Shown one piece after another: positions 32,847 through 40,980 of a DNA stretch of 64,000 nt. Numbering within the stretch: the stretch's first letter is position 1; every line of letters begins with the position of its first letter. The notes beneath the pieces were generated by a model. It was not told the DNA's origin and made no database searches. It saw only the letters and a list, made by a program, of their open reading frames with translations. Location of the stretch: assembly GCF_026013615.1 (NCBI RefSeq), contig NZ_JAPDPI010000025.1, positions 19,300 to 83,299 on the forward strand, read 5' to 3'. Source of the stretch: Plebeiibacterium marinum (lineage in GTDB: Bacteria; Bacteroidota; Bacteroidia; Bacteroidales; Marinilabiliaceae). Both the position numbers and the translations under genes were made by a program.

Positions 32847-33410
32847 ATGAAGTACTTAATTGTAGGGCTTGGAAACATAGGGAGTGAATATGCGGATACC
32901 CGTCACAATATAGGTTTTAATGTTTTGGATGAACTTGCAAAGCAGGAAAGTCTTGTATTTGAGAATTTAAGGTATGGGGCTGTGTCTAACTATAAGTTTA
33001 AAGGCAAAAGCCTGGTACTACTTAAGCCCAGTACATATATGAATTTAAGCGGAAAGGCTATCAGGTATTGGATGCAGCAGGAAAAAATAAATCCTGAAAA
33101 TCTGCTTGTTATAGTTGATGATTTGGCGTTGCCCTTTGGCTCCATAAGAATGCGTCAGAAAGGAAGCGATGCAGGACATAATGGATTGAAAAATATTCAG
33201 GATATTTTTGGACACAATAATTATTCGAGAGTGAGATTTGGTATTGGCGATAACTTTTCAAGAGGCAAGCAGATAGATTATGTATTAGGAAAATGGTCTG
33301 CGGAGGAATCTTCAGAACTGCCATTGCTTATTGATCATTCTATAGATATGATAAAAGGATTTGTAACTATCGGTCCTGCCCGGACAATGAATCAATATAA
33401 CAAAAAGTAG
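32847..33410 (+). CDS. pth: Peptidyl-tRNA hydrolase
   Basis: Frees tRNA from dropped-off peptidyl-tRNA. KYLIVGLGNIGSEYADTRHNIGF opens the protein and contains the catalytic His. KPSTYMNLSGKA and VIVDDLALPFGSIRMRQKGSDAGHNGLKNI follow. The family starts at MKYLIVGLGN, so ATG 32847 is used; the frame is open from an ATG at 32769, but the added 26 residues (MWVLMICNRMLFGILF...) are atypical and begin just past the rplY terminator. 187 residues, normal. The S4-domain gene follows after 3 bases. Confidence 0.94.
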   Translation: MKYLIVGLGNIGSEYADTRHNIGFNVLDELAKQESLVFENLRYGAVSNYKFKGKSLVLLKPSTYMNLSGKAIRYWMQQEKINPENLLVIVDDLALPFGSIRMRQKGSDAGHNGLKNIQDIFGHNNYSRVRFGIGDNFSRGKQIDYVLGKWSAEESSELPLLIDHSIDMIKGFVTIGPARTMNQYNKK

Positions 33411-33413
33411 GTT

Positions 33414-33806
33414 ATGGAGGATGGTGTTCGTATTGATAAGTATTTATGGGCAATAAGGGTTTTTAAAACCAGGAGCATTGCTACGGAAGCCATTAAGAAG
33501 GGAAGAGTCCTTATAGATGGGTTGCCGGTAAAGAATTCCCGGGTAGTAAAGGTGGGGATTACAATAGATGTAAAGTTTCCGCCCATTACCAGGTCTTTTA
33601 AGGTATTGGCCATTAGTGGAAAAAGGATGGGTGCAAAACTGGTGCCTGATTTTATGAAGGAAGTGACGGCTGAAGACCAGATTGAGTTGATGGAGCTAAC
33701 TCGGATGGCCAATGCAATGGGGCGGCGTAAAGGTTTGGGGCGGCCAACCAAAAAAGAAAGAAGGGATTTGGATAAGCTTGATGAAATTGATGATTGGGAC
33801 TTTTAA
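33414..33806 (+). CDS. S4 RNA-binding domain protein (Hsp15/RqcP-like)
   Basis: A basic 130-residue protein with an N-terminal S4 domain (VRIDKYLWAIRVFKTRSIAT, then GRVLIDGLPVKNSRVVKVG, residues about 5-55). The C-terminal tail is Arg/Lys-rich (MGRRKGLGRPTKKERRDLDK). Proteins of this shape, such as Hsp15 and RqcP, bind stalled 50S subunits carrying peptidyl-tRNA and take part in ribosome rescue. Its place 3 bases after pth, which acts on the same substrate, fits that role (inference). Translationally coupled with pth. Confidence 0.87.
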   Translation: MEDGVRIDKYLWAIRVFKTRSIATEAIKKGRVLIDGLPVKNSRVVKVGITIDVKFPPITRSFKVLAISGKRMGAKLVPDFMKEVTAEDQIELMELTRMANAMGRRKGLGRPTKKERRDLDKLDEIDDWDF

Positions 33807-33861
33807 GTACCATGGATAGTGTTTTGTGATAATTATCCGTTGAAAATTGATAACTGAGGAC

Positions 33862-34428
33862 ATGATTGTAGCAAGAGAAAAAAGAAAGAGTAATATTGTA
33901 GAGTATATTTTGTATATGTGGCAGGTGGAAGACCTGATCCGGGCATATCAATTCGATATTGATGCCATAAAAGAAGGAATTATCCCACAATATGGCATAT
34001 CAGGCGAATTGGTGGATGAAACCATTGAATGGTACGATAACCTTATTGAGATGATGAAAATGGAGCAGATTAAGGAAAAAGGCCATTTGCAGGTAATCTC
34101 AAACCTGGTAAATGATCTTAACAGGCTACATGTTGATTTGCTGAAGGAAAGTTCTGAGATTGCCTATAGGCATATATATAATGCAACGCTACCTTTTATC
34201 AATGAATTTGATGAAAAAACAGGTAAAAAGCTGAGCAATGAAATCGAGTTGTGCCTTACGGGAATTTATAGTCAGTTTTTGCTAAAATTACAAGGGAAAG
34301 AAGTGTCTGAAGGAACACAGGAGGCTATAAAGGCGTTTGGGAACTTTTTGGCTTTTTTGGGAGGTAAATATAAGGAAGAGCAAGAGGACGAAAAGAATAA
34401 GGATCTGGGAGATATAAGTTTGAATTAA
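33862..34428 (+). CDS. DUF4924 family protein
   Basis: A cytosolic all-helical protein matching DUF4924, a Bacteroidota family of unknown function. MIVAREKRKSNIVEYILYMWQVEDLIRA is the recognisable N-terminus; it continues with EWYDNLIEMMKMEQIKEKGHLQ and a C-terminal acidic tail (KEEQEDEKNKDLGD). ATG 33862 is chosen; the frame extends to a TTG at 33847 with no supporting signal. About 188 residues. It follows the S4 gene by 55 bases on the same strand and ends at a terminator shared with rng. Confidence 0.85.
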   Translation: MIVAREKRKSNIVEYILYMWQVEDLIRAYQFDIDAIKEGIIPQYGISGELVDETIEWYDNLIEMMKMEQIKEKGHLQVISNLVNDLNRLHVDLLKESSEIAYRHIYNATLPFINEFDEKTGKKLSNEIELCLTGIYSQFLLKLQGKEVSEGTQEAIKAFGNFLAFLGGKYKEEQEDEKNKDLGDISLN

Positions 34429-34446
34429 AACTATGTATTGATAAAG

Positions 34447-34475
34447 AAAAAGGTTGACCTACAGGTCAACCTTTT
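34447..34475. terminator. Bidirectional terminator overlapping the rng stop codon
   Basis: AAAAGGTTGACC pairs with GGTCAACCTTTT around TACA. A-rich and T-rich flanks let it act both ways. The rng stop codon (34459-34461) lies in the loop, so the last four rng codons form one arm of the stem. Confidence 0.85.
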
Positions 34476-36009
34476 TTTTATTTTCATCTAAGATCTTGTA
34501 CTCCAAAAAGCTTAATGAGGCGGAAGGTGCTAGTTTAAGCCCAAATGAATATTTCATTTTCCATTTTAACAATGTTGATGGAAAACCTTTTTTCAAATAA
34601 GCCCCTAAATAAGGGTGGACCTTCAGGGTCAATTTTTTCTTCTTTTGTCCTTCAACAGCATTTCTAATGCTGTTTTCCAATTTTTCTTCCAGTAGGATAG
34701 CTGGTGCAATTTTTCCTGTGCCAAAACAAGTTGGGCACGTTTCATTGGTTTCAATGGCCAATTCAGGTCGAACACGCTGACGGGTGATTTGCATCAGGCC
34801 GAACTTACTAAGAGGAAGTATGTTATGTTTGGTTCTGTCTGCATTCATAGCTTCCTTCATGCGTTCGAACACCTTTTGTCTGTGTTCTGACTTTTGCATA
34901 TCAATAAAATCGACAACAATAATGCCCCCCATGTCTCGTAACCTTAATTGACGGGCAATTTCGTCTGCTGCAGCCAGATTTACCTCAAGGGCGTTGTTTT
35001 CCTGGTTGGCAGCGGTTTTGGCCCTGTTTCCGCTATTGACGTCTATAACATGCAGAGCCTCGGTGTGTTCAATAATAAGATATGCTCCACTTTTAAAAGA
35101 AACCGTTTTCCCAAAAAGTGTTTTAATCTGTTTTTCAATTCCAAATTGATCAAACAAAGGAACGTCGCCTTTGAATTCTTTCACAATTTTTTCTCTCTCG
35201 GGTGAAATTAAACCCACATACTCTCTTACCTCTTTGCACATTTCTTTGTCTGAAATGTATATGCTGTTAAACGAGGGGCTCATAATGTCCCTGAGAATGG
35301 CAGAGGTACGGCCAATCTCACCAATAACCAATGCTCGTGGCTTGAGGTTGAAAAGTTTTGAAGTGGATTCATCCCATCGACGACAAAGTGTTTTTAGTTC
35401 TTTATCCAGTTCAGCAACTCTTTTGCCTTCTGCCACAGTTCGGACGATAACTCCAAAGTTTTTGGGCTTAATGCTTTGTAATAATTTTTTCAGACGGTTT
35501 CTTTCTTCAGATGATTTTATCTTTTGGCTGACCGATACCTTGTCTGAAAATGGCATTAACACCAAATTTCGTCCTGCAATTGACAATTCGGAAGTAAGCC
35601 TTGGCCCTTTTGTTGAAATGGGTTCCTTGGCTATTTGCACCAATACTTCCTGACCTACTGATAGAACGTCTGAAATGGTACCGTTTTTATCGATGTCCGG
35701 ATCAGACTTTAGCTTGTGTAAGGCAACTCCTCCCTTTTTGGCAGTTTTGGTCATGTTGAGAAATTTTTTCAGAGTACGAAATTGGGGTCCAAGATCTAAG
35801 TAATGCAAAAAAGCATCTTTTTCGTAACCAACATCTACAAAAGCAGCATTTAATCCCGGCATGATTTTTTTTACCTTTCCCAGGTAAACGTCTCCAACCG
35901 TAAATTGTACGTTGCTTTGTTCGCGTCTTAACTCAACTAACCTTCTGTCTTCGAGCAATGCAATTGAAAGCTCGTCGGGAGATACATCTACAAATAGTTC
36001 TGCACTCAC
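34459..36009 (-). CDS. rng: Ribonuclease G (Rne/Rng family)
   Basis: Endoribonuclease for rRNA 5' processing and mRNA decay. An S1 RNA-binding domain lies near 35-130 (VGDVYLGKVKKIMPGLNAAFVDVG). The 5' sensor/RNase H-like part follows. The catalytic aspartates are expected in ALHVIDVNSG and GGIIVVDFIDMQ. The zinc link CPTCFGTGK is near 432, where E. coli RNase E and G dimerise. Length 516 fits RNase G; there is no long RNase E scaffold. It is third in the minus-strand series HU, bS22-like gene, rng. Its stop codon sits in a terminator loop. Confidence 0.94.
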   Translation of the reverse strand: MSAELFVDVSPDELSIALLEDRRLVELRREQSNVQFTVGDVYLGKVKKIMPGLNAAFVDVGYEKDAFLHYLDLGPQFRTLKKFLNMTKTAKKGGVALHKLKSDPDIDKNGTISDVLSVGQEVLVQIAKEPISTKGPRLTSELSIAGRNLVLMPFSDKVSVSQKIKSSEERNRLKKLLQSIKPKNFGVIVRTVAEGKRVAELDKELKTLCRRWDESTSKLFNLKPRALVIGEIGRTSAILRDIMSPSFNSIYISDKEMCKEVREYVGLISPEREKIVKEFKGDVPLFDQFGIEKQIKTLFGKTVSFKSGAYLIIEHTEALHVIDVNSGNRAKTAANQENNALEVNLAAADEIARQLRLRDMGGIIVVDFIDMQKSEHRQKVFERMKEAMNADRTKHNILPLSKFGLMQITRQRVRPELAIETNETCPTCFGTGKIAPAILLEEKLENSIRNAVEGQKKKKLTLKVHPYLGAYLKKGFPSTLLKWKMKYSFGLKLAPSASLSFLEYKILDENKKKVDL

Positions 36010-36147
36010 AATAGTAGGTATTACAATAAATTCTATTTCACCTAATATACATTTATATCAGGTATGCAATGTGTACATAAAACAAAGAACAAACATTTAA
36101 AATTGAATGTTTGTTCTTTGAAATGCTTTTAAATAAAATGGCGAAGA

Positions 36148-36240
36148 TTACTTCTTCTTCTTATGCCTGTTTTTTCTTAGCCTTTTCTTACGCTTGTGCG
36201 TAGCCATCTTATGTCTTTTTCTTTTTTTACCGCTTGGCAT
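36148..36240 (-). CDS. Tiny basic ribosomal protein, AURKAIP1/COX24-like (bS22/mS38 family)
   Basis: A 30-codon gene, ATG 36240 to TAA 36148. The product begins MPSGKKRKRHKMATHKRKKR and ends LRKNRHKKKK, with 20 Lys or Arg. The KRKRHKM...HKRKK-L-K-RHKKK pattern is the AURKAIP1/COX24 C-terminal motif. Bacterial relatives (bS22 of mycobacteria) and mitochondrial mS38 bind 16S rRNA helices near the decoding centre (recalled knowledge). In Bacteroidota the gene is usually next to HU, as here: HU ends 30 bases upstream and rng follows. Codon bias and exact conserved wording make a chance frame very unlikely. The exact ribosomal name is inferred. Confidence 0.85.
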   Translation of the reverse strand: MPSGKKRKRHKMATHKRKKRLRKNRHKKKK

Positions 36241-36270
36241 AACTTAACTTTTTTACTTATTAATAACCAA

Positions 36271-36555
36271 TTACTTCACGTTGTTCTTTACCTTAGTAAC
36301 GAAGCTCTTTGAAGGCTTGAAAGCTGGAATAAAGTGCTTAGGAATGATGATTGTTGTGTTTTTAGAAATGTTACGAGCAGTTTTTTCCGCTCTTTCCTTA
36401 ACGATGAAACTTCCAAATCCACGTAAATAAACATTCTTTCCTTTAACTAATGAACCTTTAATAGTATCCATGAAAGCTTCAATAGTCTTCTGTACTGTAA
36501 CTTTTTCTATTCCAGTATTCTTCGAAATCTCGTTTACGATATCAGCCTTTGTCAT
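36271..36555 (-). CDS. hup: HU family DNA-binding protein
   Basis: Histone-like dimer that bends and compacts DNA. The 94-residue chain has the helical dimer part (MTKADIVNEISKNTGIEKVTVQKTIEAF) and the DNA-binding arm (FGSFIVKERAEKTARNISKNTTIIIPKH), then PAFKPSKSF, the HU/IHF ending. It is the first gene of the HU, bS22-like, rng series and has a TATCTTTG promoter element 60 bases upstream. In this phylum it is a typical HU rather than an IHF subunit, judged by the short arm sequence. Confidence 0.94.
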   Translation of the reverse strand: MTKADIVNEISKNTGIEKVTVQKTIEAFMDTIKGSLVKGKNVYLRGFGSFIVKERAEKTARNISKNTTIIIPKHFIPAFKPSKSFVTKVKNNVK

Positions 36556-36614
36556 CTCTCTTTAAAATTATTTATTATCAATTAATTACATTAATTTTCA
36601 AAAATTTCAGACTG

Positions 36615-36622
36615 CAAAGATA
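36615..36622 (-). promoter_or_regulatory. -7 element for the HU-rng series
   Basis: Minus-strand TATCTTTG followed by GCAGT, 60 bases before the HU start. Confidence 0.55.
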
Positions 36623-36655
36623 AAATGATTTCGATATAAAAAAAAACAAAACGCT

Positions 36656-36663
36656 TATTTTTG
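36656..36663 (+). promoter_or_regulatory. -7 element for mutY
   Basis: TATTTTTG overlaps the TTG codon (36661) that could otherwise start mutY, so ATG 36682 is the better start. Confidence 0.5.
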
Positions 36664-36681
36664 ACAAAATTTAATTGTTCA

Positions 36682-37728
36682 ATGAGATTCAGTAGTAACC
36701 TGATATTGTGGTATAAACAGCATAAGCGCGACCTTCCCTGGCGAAACACAAGGGATCCTTATCGTATATGGATATCTGAAATTATATTGCAGCAAACCCG
36801 TGTAAATCAAGGATTAAGCTATTATTGTAAATTGGTGGAAAAGTATCCTGATGTACATGCATTGGCCAATGCCGATGAGGATGAGCTGCTTAGGGTTTGG
36901 CAGGGATTGGGATATTATTCAAGAGCTAGAAATATGCATCATACAGCAAAAGTTGTTGCATACAAAATGGACGGTATTTTTCCCGATTCATATCACGAAC
37001 TTATTAAATTAAAAGGTATTGGCAGTTATACAGCGGCGGCTATTAGTTCAATCTGTTTTAATGAACACCAAACAGTGGTTGATGGAAATGTATTCAGGGT
37101 TTTAAGTCGGTTATTTGGAGTAGATACGCCGATAAATACTGCTCAGGGGAAGAAACAATTTGAAAAATTAGCCCATGAGTTGAATGATGGTGGGGAGAGT
37201 GGTTTGTTTAACCAGGCTTTGATGGAGTTTGGAGCCTTGCATTGCACGCCGAAGCAAGCCAATTGTGCAAGCTGTATTTTTGCCGCACAATGTTACGCAA
37301 GCAGACATGGTAAGGTGGATGTTTTGCCGGTAAAGGAAAAGAAACAAAAGGTGAAAGAAAGGTATTTGAATTTCTTTTTTGTACATGATGCCTATGGAAA
37401 TACTCTTATCCAAAAAAGGGTAATGAAGGATATTTGGCAAGGGCTGTATCAATTTGTTTTAAATGAAACGAAAGAAGAAACTGGTGTGGAAGATATGATG
37501 CCTGATTTATTAGGCCTGTATAACGGAAGTAAAAATATAAAGAGAGTTGATAGGTGTACCCATAAGCTCACGCACCAAAAATTATATATACAGTTTATTG
37601 AGGTTGAGGTTGAAAAGCTTGGTGCTAATGATGTTAGTGGGTATGAAATTGTAAGTATGTCTGATTTAGGAAATCTTGCATTTCCCAAGCCTCTCGAAAG
37701 GTATTTGAAGGATTTTAAAGTAAGATGA
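36682..37728 (+). CDS. mutY: A/G-specific adenine glycosylase
   Basis: Removes adenine paired with 8-oxoguanine, in base excision repair. From ATG 36682: LPWRNTRDPYRIWISEIILQQTRV with the catalytic Glu, the helix-hairpin-helix LKGIGSYTAAAI, and VVDGNVFRVLSR with the catalytic Asp. The [4Fe-4S] ligands are in CTPKQANCASCIFAAQC (C-x6-C-x2-C-x5-C). The C-terminal Nudix-like 8-oxoG reading domain (about 230-348) is present but weakly conserved. About 348 residues. ssb follows at 167 bases with its own promoter. Confidence 0.93.
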   Translation: MRFSSNLILWYKQHKRDLPWRNTRDPYRIWISEIILQQTRVNQGLSYYCKLVEKYPDVHALANADEDELLRVWQGLGYYSRARNMHHTAKVVAYKMDGIFPDSYHELIKLKGIGSYTAAAISSICFNEHQTVVDGNVFRVLSRLFGVDTPINTAQGKKQFEKLAHELNDGGESGLFNQALMEFGALHCTPKQANCASCIFAAQCYASRHGKVDVLPVKEKKQKVKERYLNFFFVHDAYGNTLIQKRVMKDIWQGLYQFVLNETKEETGVEDMMPDLLGLYNGSKNIKRVDRCTHKLTHQKLYIQFIEVEVEKLGANDVSGYEIVSMSDLGNLAFPKPLERYLKDFKVR

Positions 37729-37826
37729 CTTTCTAAGGTAAAAGTTTTGATATAATATGGGGTTTGTGTATTGTCAAAATTCAAAAGATCAACCATTAAA
37801 AAATCTATCACAAATACATATTATGG

Positions 37827-37834
37827 TATATTTG
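37827..37834 (+). promoter_or_regulatory. -7 element for the ssb-gldE-gldD series
   Basis: TATATTTG followed by TATTCG, 61 bases before the ssb ATG. Confidence 0.5.
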
Positions 37835-37894
37835 TATTCGAATTTAAGTTTTGTATTTTTATCATTCTTAATTTTAATAGTAATAAAGAATTAA

Positions 37895-38380
37895 ATGTCA
37901 GTAAATAAGGTAATTTTAATTGGAAACGTTGGGAAAGATCCTGAAGTAAGATATTTTGAAAATGACAGGGCAGTTGCAAATTTCCCTTTGGCAACCACCG
38001 AAAGGGGGTTTACTACAAGTGCAGGTCAGCAAGTACCAGATAGGACAGAGTGGCATAACATTGTTGTTTGGGGCGGATTGGCCAAAGTGGTTGAAAGTTA
38101 TGTGAAAAAAGGGACCCAGATATTTGTTGAAGGCAAGATAAGAACCAGGTCGTATGACGATAAAGATGGTAACAAAAGGTATGTAACAGAGGTTTATGCT
38201 GATAATTTCCAGTTTTTAGGTCGTAAGGCAGATAATCAGGCAAGTGGTGGTGTTTCTGCTAATCCAGCAGCACAGGCGCAGCCAATGCAAAATAATATGC
38301 CTCAGGCTCCGGTTCAGAACCCAATGGGGAATGATGATATTTTAGGTGAGTCTACAGAACAAGATGATCTTCCATTCTAG
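37895..38380 (+). CDS. ssb: Single-stranded DNA-binding protein
   Basis: Tetrameric ssDNA-binding protein for replication and repair. The OB fold occupies residues 1-110 (VNKVILIGNVGKDPEVRYFE, WHNIVVWGGLAKVVESYVKKG, IFVEGKIRTRSYDDKDG). A Gln/Asn/Pro-rich flexible linker follows, and the chain ends in the acidic tip DDLPF that binds partner proteins. Length 161 is typical. It lies between mutY and gldE on the same strand. Confidence 0.95.
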   Translation: MSVNKVILIGNVGKDPEVRYFENDRAVANFPLATTERGFTTSAGQQVPDRTEWHNIVVWGGLAKVVESYVKKGTQIFVEGKIRTRSYDDKDGNKRYVTEVYADNFQFLGRKADNQASGGVSANPAAQAQPMQNNMPQAPVQNPMGNDDILGESTEQDDLPF

Positions 38381-38402
38381 TATTTATTTAATTGTTTGAA
38401 GC

Positions 38403-39734
38403 TTGGAAACGGACCTGATTATCTCAGATATTTTTTCAAACCTGTTAACGGTTAAATTTCTACCGTTAACTATAGGCACGTCGATTTCTCTTTTGGCATT
38501 GATTGTATTGTTGTGTTTTTCTGCCCTGCTATCAGGCTCTGAGGTGGCTTTTTTTTCCTTGACACCAAAAGATATACAGGAGATTGAGGCATTGAAAAAT
38601 AAAAATAGCAGAAAGATACTGAAACACCTGAAAAACCCTGAACAGTTACTGGCAACAATCCTTATCGGAAATAACTTTGTTAACGTAGGGATTGTAATAT
38701 TATCGGCCTATATTACCAGTTCTTTAGTTCTTTTTGAGGAAAACGATTGGATAAAGTATTTTATCGAGGTTTTTGGAATCACTGCAATCATTCTTTTTTT
38801 TGGTGAAATATTGCCAAAGGTTTATGCTTCAAAATTTTCGAAGAAATTTGCAGAAGTAATGGCTTATCCAATTATGTTGATCAAAGGGGTGTTTAGTCCG
38901 TTAAGTTTTGTTTTGGTTAGCACTACTGGTTTTGTCAACAGAAGGATCGCAAAAAAATCGGCATCAATATCTCTGGATGATATTTCCCATGCCCTTGAAC
39001 TGACTAGTGATGAAATCTCAGATGAAAAGGAAATTCTTGAGGGTATCGTGAAGTTTGGTAACATCAATGCTGCAGAAATTATGACTGCCAGGGTTGACGT
39101 TATTGATATTGATATATCGAGCAATTATAATAAAGTACTTCAGGTGATTATTGAATCCGGTTACAGTAGGATCCCGATTTTTGAAAACACTCCGGATAAT
39201 GTTAAAGGTGTATTATATGTGAAGGACTTGTTGTCATACCTTAATGAAAAAGAGGATTTTACCTGGCAAAAATTAATGCGGGCGCCTTATTTTATCCCGG
39301 AAACAAAGAAGATTGACGACTTATTGGAAGAATTTCAATTAAACAAAATTCACCTGGCTATTGTGGTTGATGAGTATGGAGGCACCTCCGGAATTGTTTC
39401 TTTAGAAGATATTTTAGAGGAGATTGTAGGTGAAATAAGTGATGAAATGGACGATGAGGAAGCTCTTTATGCGTTGCAGCCCGACGGGAGCATTATTTTT
39501 GAAGGAAAGATATTGCTAAACGATTTTATTAAGGTAACAGAAATTAGTGAAGACAGCTTTAAAGAGGTTAGGGGAGAGGCTGAAACATTAGCAGGGATGA
39601 TTCTGGAGATGAAGGGAGAGATCCCTGACAAAAATGAACAGATAAACTATAAAAAGCACTATTTTACAATTATTTCTGTTGATTCCAGAAGGATTATAAA
39701 GGTTAGATACGAACATAAAAATCAAAAGAAGTAA
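38403..39734 (+). CDS. gldE: Gliding motility-associated protein GldE (CBS/CorC-HlyC membrane protein)
   Basis: Inner-membrane protein with an N-terminal CNNM/DUF21 transmembrane domain (helices at about 22-45, 85-105, 115-140), two CBS domains (about 210-330; MTARVDVIDIDISSNYNKVL, then KIHLAIVVDEYGGTSGIVSLEDILEEIVGEI) and a CorC_HlyC domain at the end. Its position next to gldD and the match in length identify it as GldE, which is linked with GldD in Flavobacterium gliding and type IX secretion. The only usable start is a TTG at 38403: a stop codon lies two codons upstream and no ATG or GTG occurs before the first helix. It may move ions, as CNNM relatives do. Confidence 0.88.
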   Translation: METDLIISDIFSNLLTVKFLPLTIGTSISLLALIVLLCFSALLSGSEVAFFSLTPKDIQEIEALKNKNSRKILKHLKNPEQLLATILIGNNFVNVGIVILSAYITSSLVLFEENDWIKYFIEVFGITAIILFFGEILPKVYASKFSKKFAEVMAYPIMLIKGVFSPLSFVLVSTTGFVNRRIAKKSASISLDDISHALELTSDEISDEKEILEGIVKFGNINAAEIMTARVDVIDIDISSNYNKVLQVIIESGYSRIPIFENTPDNVKGVLYVKDLLSYLNEKEDFTWQKLMRAPYFIPETKKIDDLLEEFQLNKIHLAIVVDEYGGTSGIVSLEDILEEIVGEISDEMDDEEALYALQPDGSIIFEGKILLNDFIKVTEISEDSFKEVRGEAETLAGMILEMKGEIPDKNEQINYKKHYFTIISVDSRRIIKVRYEHKNQKK

Positions 39735-39741
39735 AGGCGGG

Positions 39742-40344
39742 ATGCAAATTAAAATGAAATTTTTAAGGATACAGTTGGTATTGTGTTTATTCGCTTTTTT
39801 GAGTGTGCAGTGTAAGGAAGTTAGCACACCTAAGCCCAGGGGCTATTTTAGGATAAACTTCCCGGAACATGAATATGACACTTTGCAACATGGATTCCCA
39901 TATTCCTTTGAGTATCCGGAATACACAAAAATCGCAAAAGATAGATCCCCGTCAGCAGAGGCCTATTGGATAAATATTGAATATCCTGAGTATAGGGGCA
40001 AGATTCACCTAAGCTACAAAAGCGTGGACAATAACCTGAGAGAAATTCTTGAAGATAGCAGGCGGTTGGCCTATAAGCACTCCATAAAAGCAGATGCCAT
40101 AGGGGAAAAATTATTTGAGGCTCCTGAAAAAAAGGTGTATGGGATATTATATGATATTAAGGGAGATGCAGCCTCGTCGGTTCAGTTTTTTCTGACGGAC
40201 AGTGTAAGGAACTTCCTGAGGGGGTCTTTGTATTTTAATGTTATCCCAAACAAGGATTCTTTGGCTCCGGTTGTTGATTTTGTTAAAGAAGATATTTATC
40301 ACCTGATGGAAACTTTTGAGTGGAAATCGTTATCAGATAACTAA
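39742..40344 (+). CDS. gldD: Gliding motility lipoprotein GldD
   Basis: A lipoprotein required for gliding and T9SS secretion in Flavobacterium. The signal (FLRIQLVLCLFAFLSVQC) ends in a lipobox with the lipidated Cys near residue 29. The mature chain contains PKPRGYFRINFPEHEYDTL, the family hallmark, and later AYWINIEYPEYRGKIHLSYK. About 200 residues, normal. ATG 39742 or 39754 can start it; the second gives a tidier signal. It begins 8 bases after gldE, and its stop overlaps the next ATG (TAATG), indicating translational coupling with the PPTase gene. Confidence 0.9.
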   Translation: MQIKMKFLRIQLVLCLFAFLSVQCKEVSTPKPRGYFRINFPEHEYDTLQHGFPYSFEYPEYTKIAKDRSPSAEAYWINIEYPEYRGKIHLSYKSVDNNLREILEDSRRLAYKHSIKADAIGEKLFEAPEKKVYGILYDIKGDAASSVQFFLTDSVRNFLRGSLYFNVIPNKDSLAPVVDFVKEDIYHLMETFEWKSLSDN

Positions 40345-40970
40345 TGCCGTTATTATTTAAAAAAGATTGCCACAATGGTGGAATTGTGGCGGTATGGCAA
40401 ATTACTGAACCCGTTGAAGAGCTGCTCGAAGAACTGGCATTAAGAGACTGTGAATTATCCAGGGTTTCTTCATTTAAATTAGATAAAAGGAAAGCGGAGT
40501 TTTTGGCAACGCGCTGCCTGATTAAAGAAGTTTTGGGTATTACCCCGGAAATTGATTATCAGGATTCAGGCAAACCTGTATTGCAAAATGCGGATTATAA
40601 CCTGAGCATCAGTCATACAAAAGGTTATGCGGCCATTGTGTTGTCCAAAGGACAATATGCCGGTATTGATATTGAATATCCTTCGGATAGGGTTCAAAGG
40701 GTATATGAGCGCTTTGTTAGTTTGGATGAACAGCAATTTATACCAGAAGGCCAGCGTGTGGAATATTATACCTTGATATGGTGCTTAAAGGAAGCCATGT
40801 TTAAAATGTTTGATGAGCAAAGTATTATTTTCAATGAGCATTTGGTATGCAGGCCTTTTAAGTTTGATGAAGAGGGAGAGCTAAAGGCGTTATACAGAAA
40901 AGAGAAAGAGGTGGAATTGAGTTATCGGTTTAGTACTGTAAACGGGTTTTATTTAGTGTATCATTGTTAA
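40344..40970 (+). CDS. 4'-phosphopantetheinyl transferase superfamily protein
   Basis: Transfers phosphopantetheine from CoA to carrier proteins. The Mg-binding motif YAGIDIEYPSDRV (Asp-x-Glu near 112-114) and the WCLKEAMFKMF motif near 152-162 (catalytic Glu and Lys) are intact. LATRCLIKEVLG and LSISHTKGYAAIVLS also match the Sfp-like family. Length 208 lies between AcpS and Sfp. It is coupled to gldD. The target carrier protein (fatty acid or another pathway) cannot be told; no PKS or NRPS genes are nearby. Confidence 0.85.
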   Translation: MPLLFKKDCHNGGIVAVWQITEPVEELLEELALRDCELSRVSSFKLDKRKAEFLATRCLIKEVLGITPEIDYQDSGKPVLQNADYNLSISHTKGYAAIVLSKGQYAGIDIEYPSDRVQRVYERFVSLDEQQFIPEGQRVEYYTLIWCLKEAMFKMFDEQSIIFNEHLVCRPFKFDEEGELKALYRKEKEVELSYRFSTVNGFYLVYHC

Positions 40971-40980
40971 GGACATTGTT

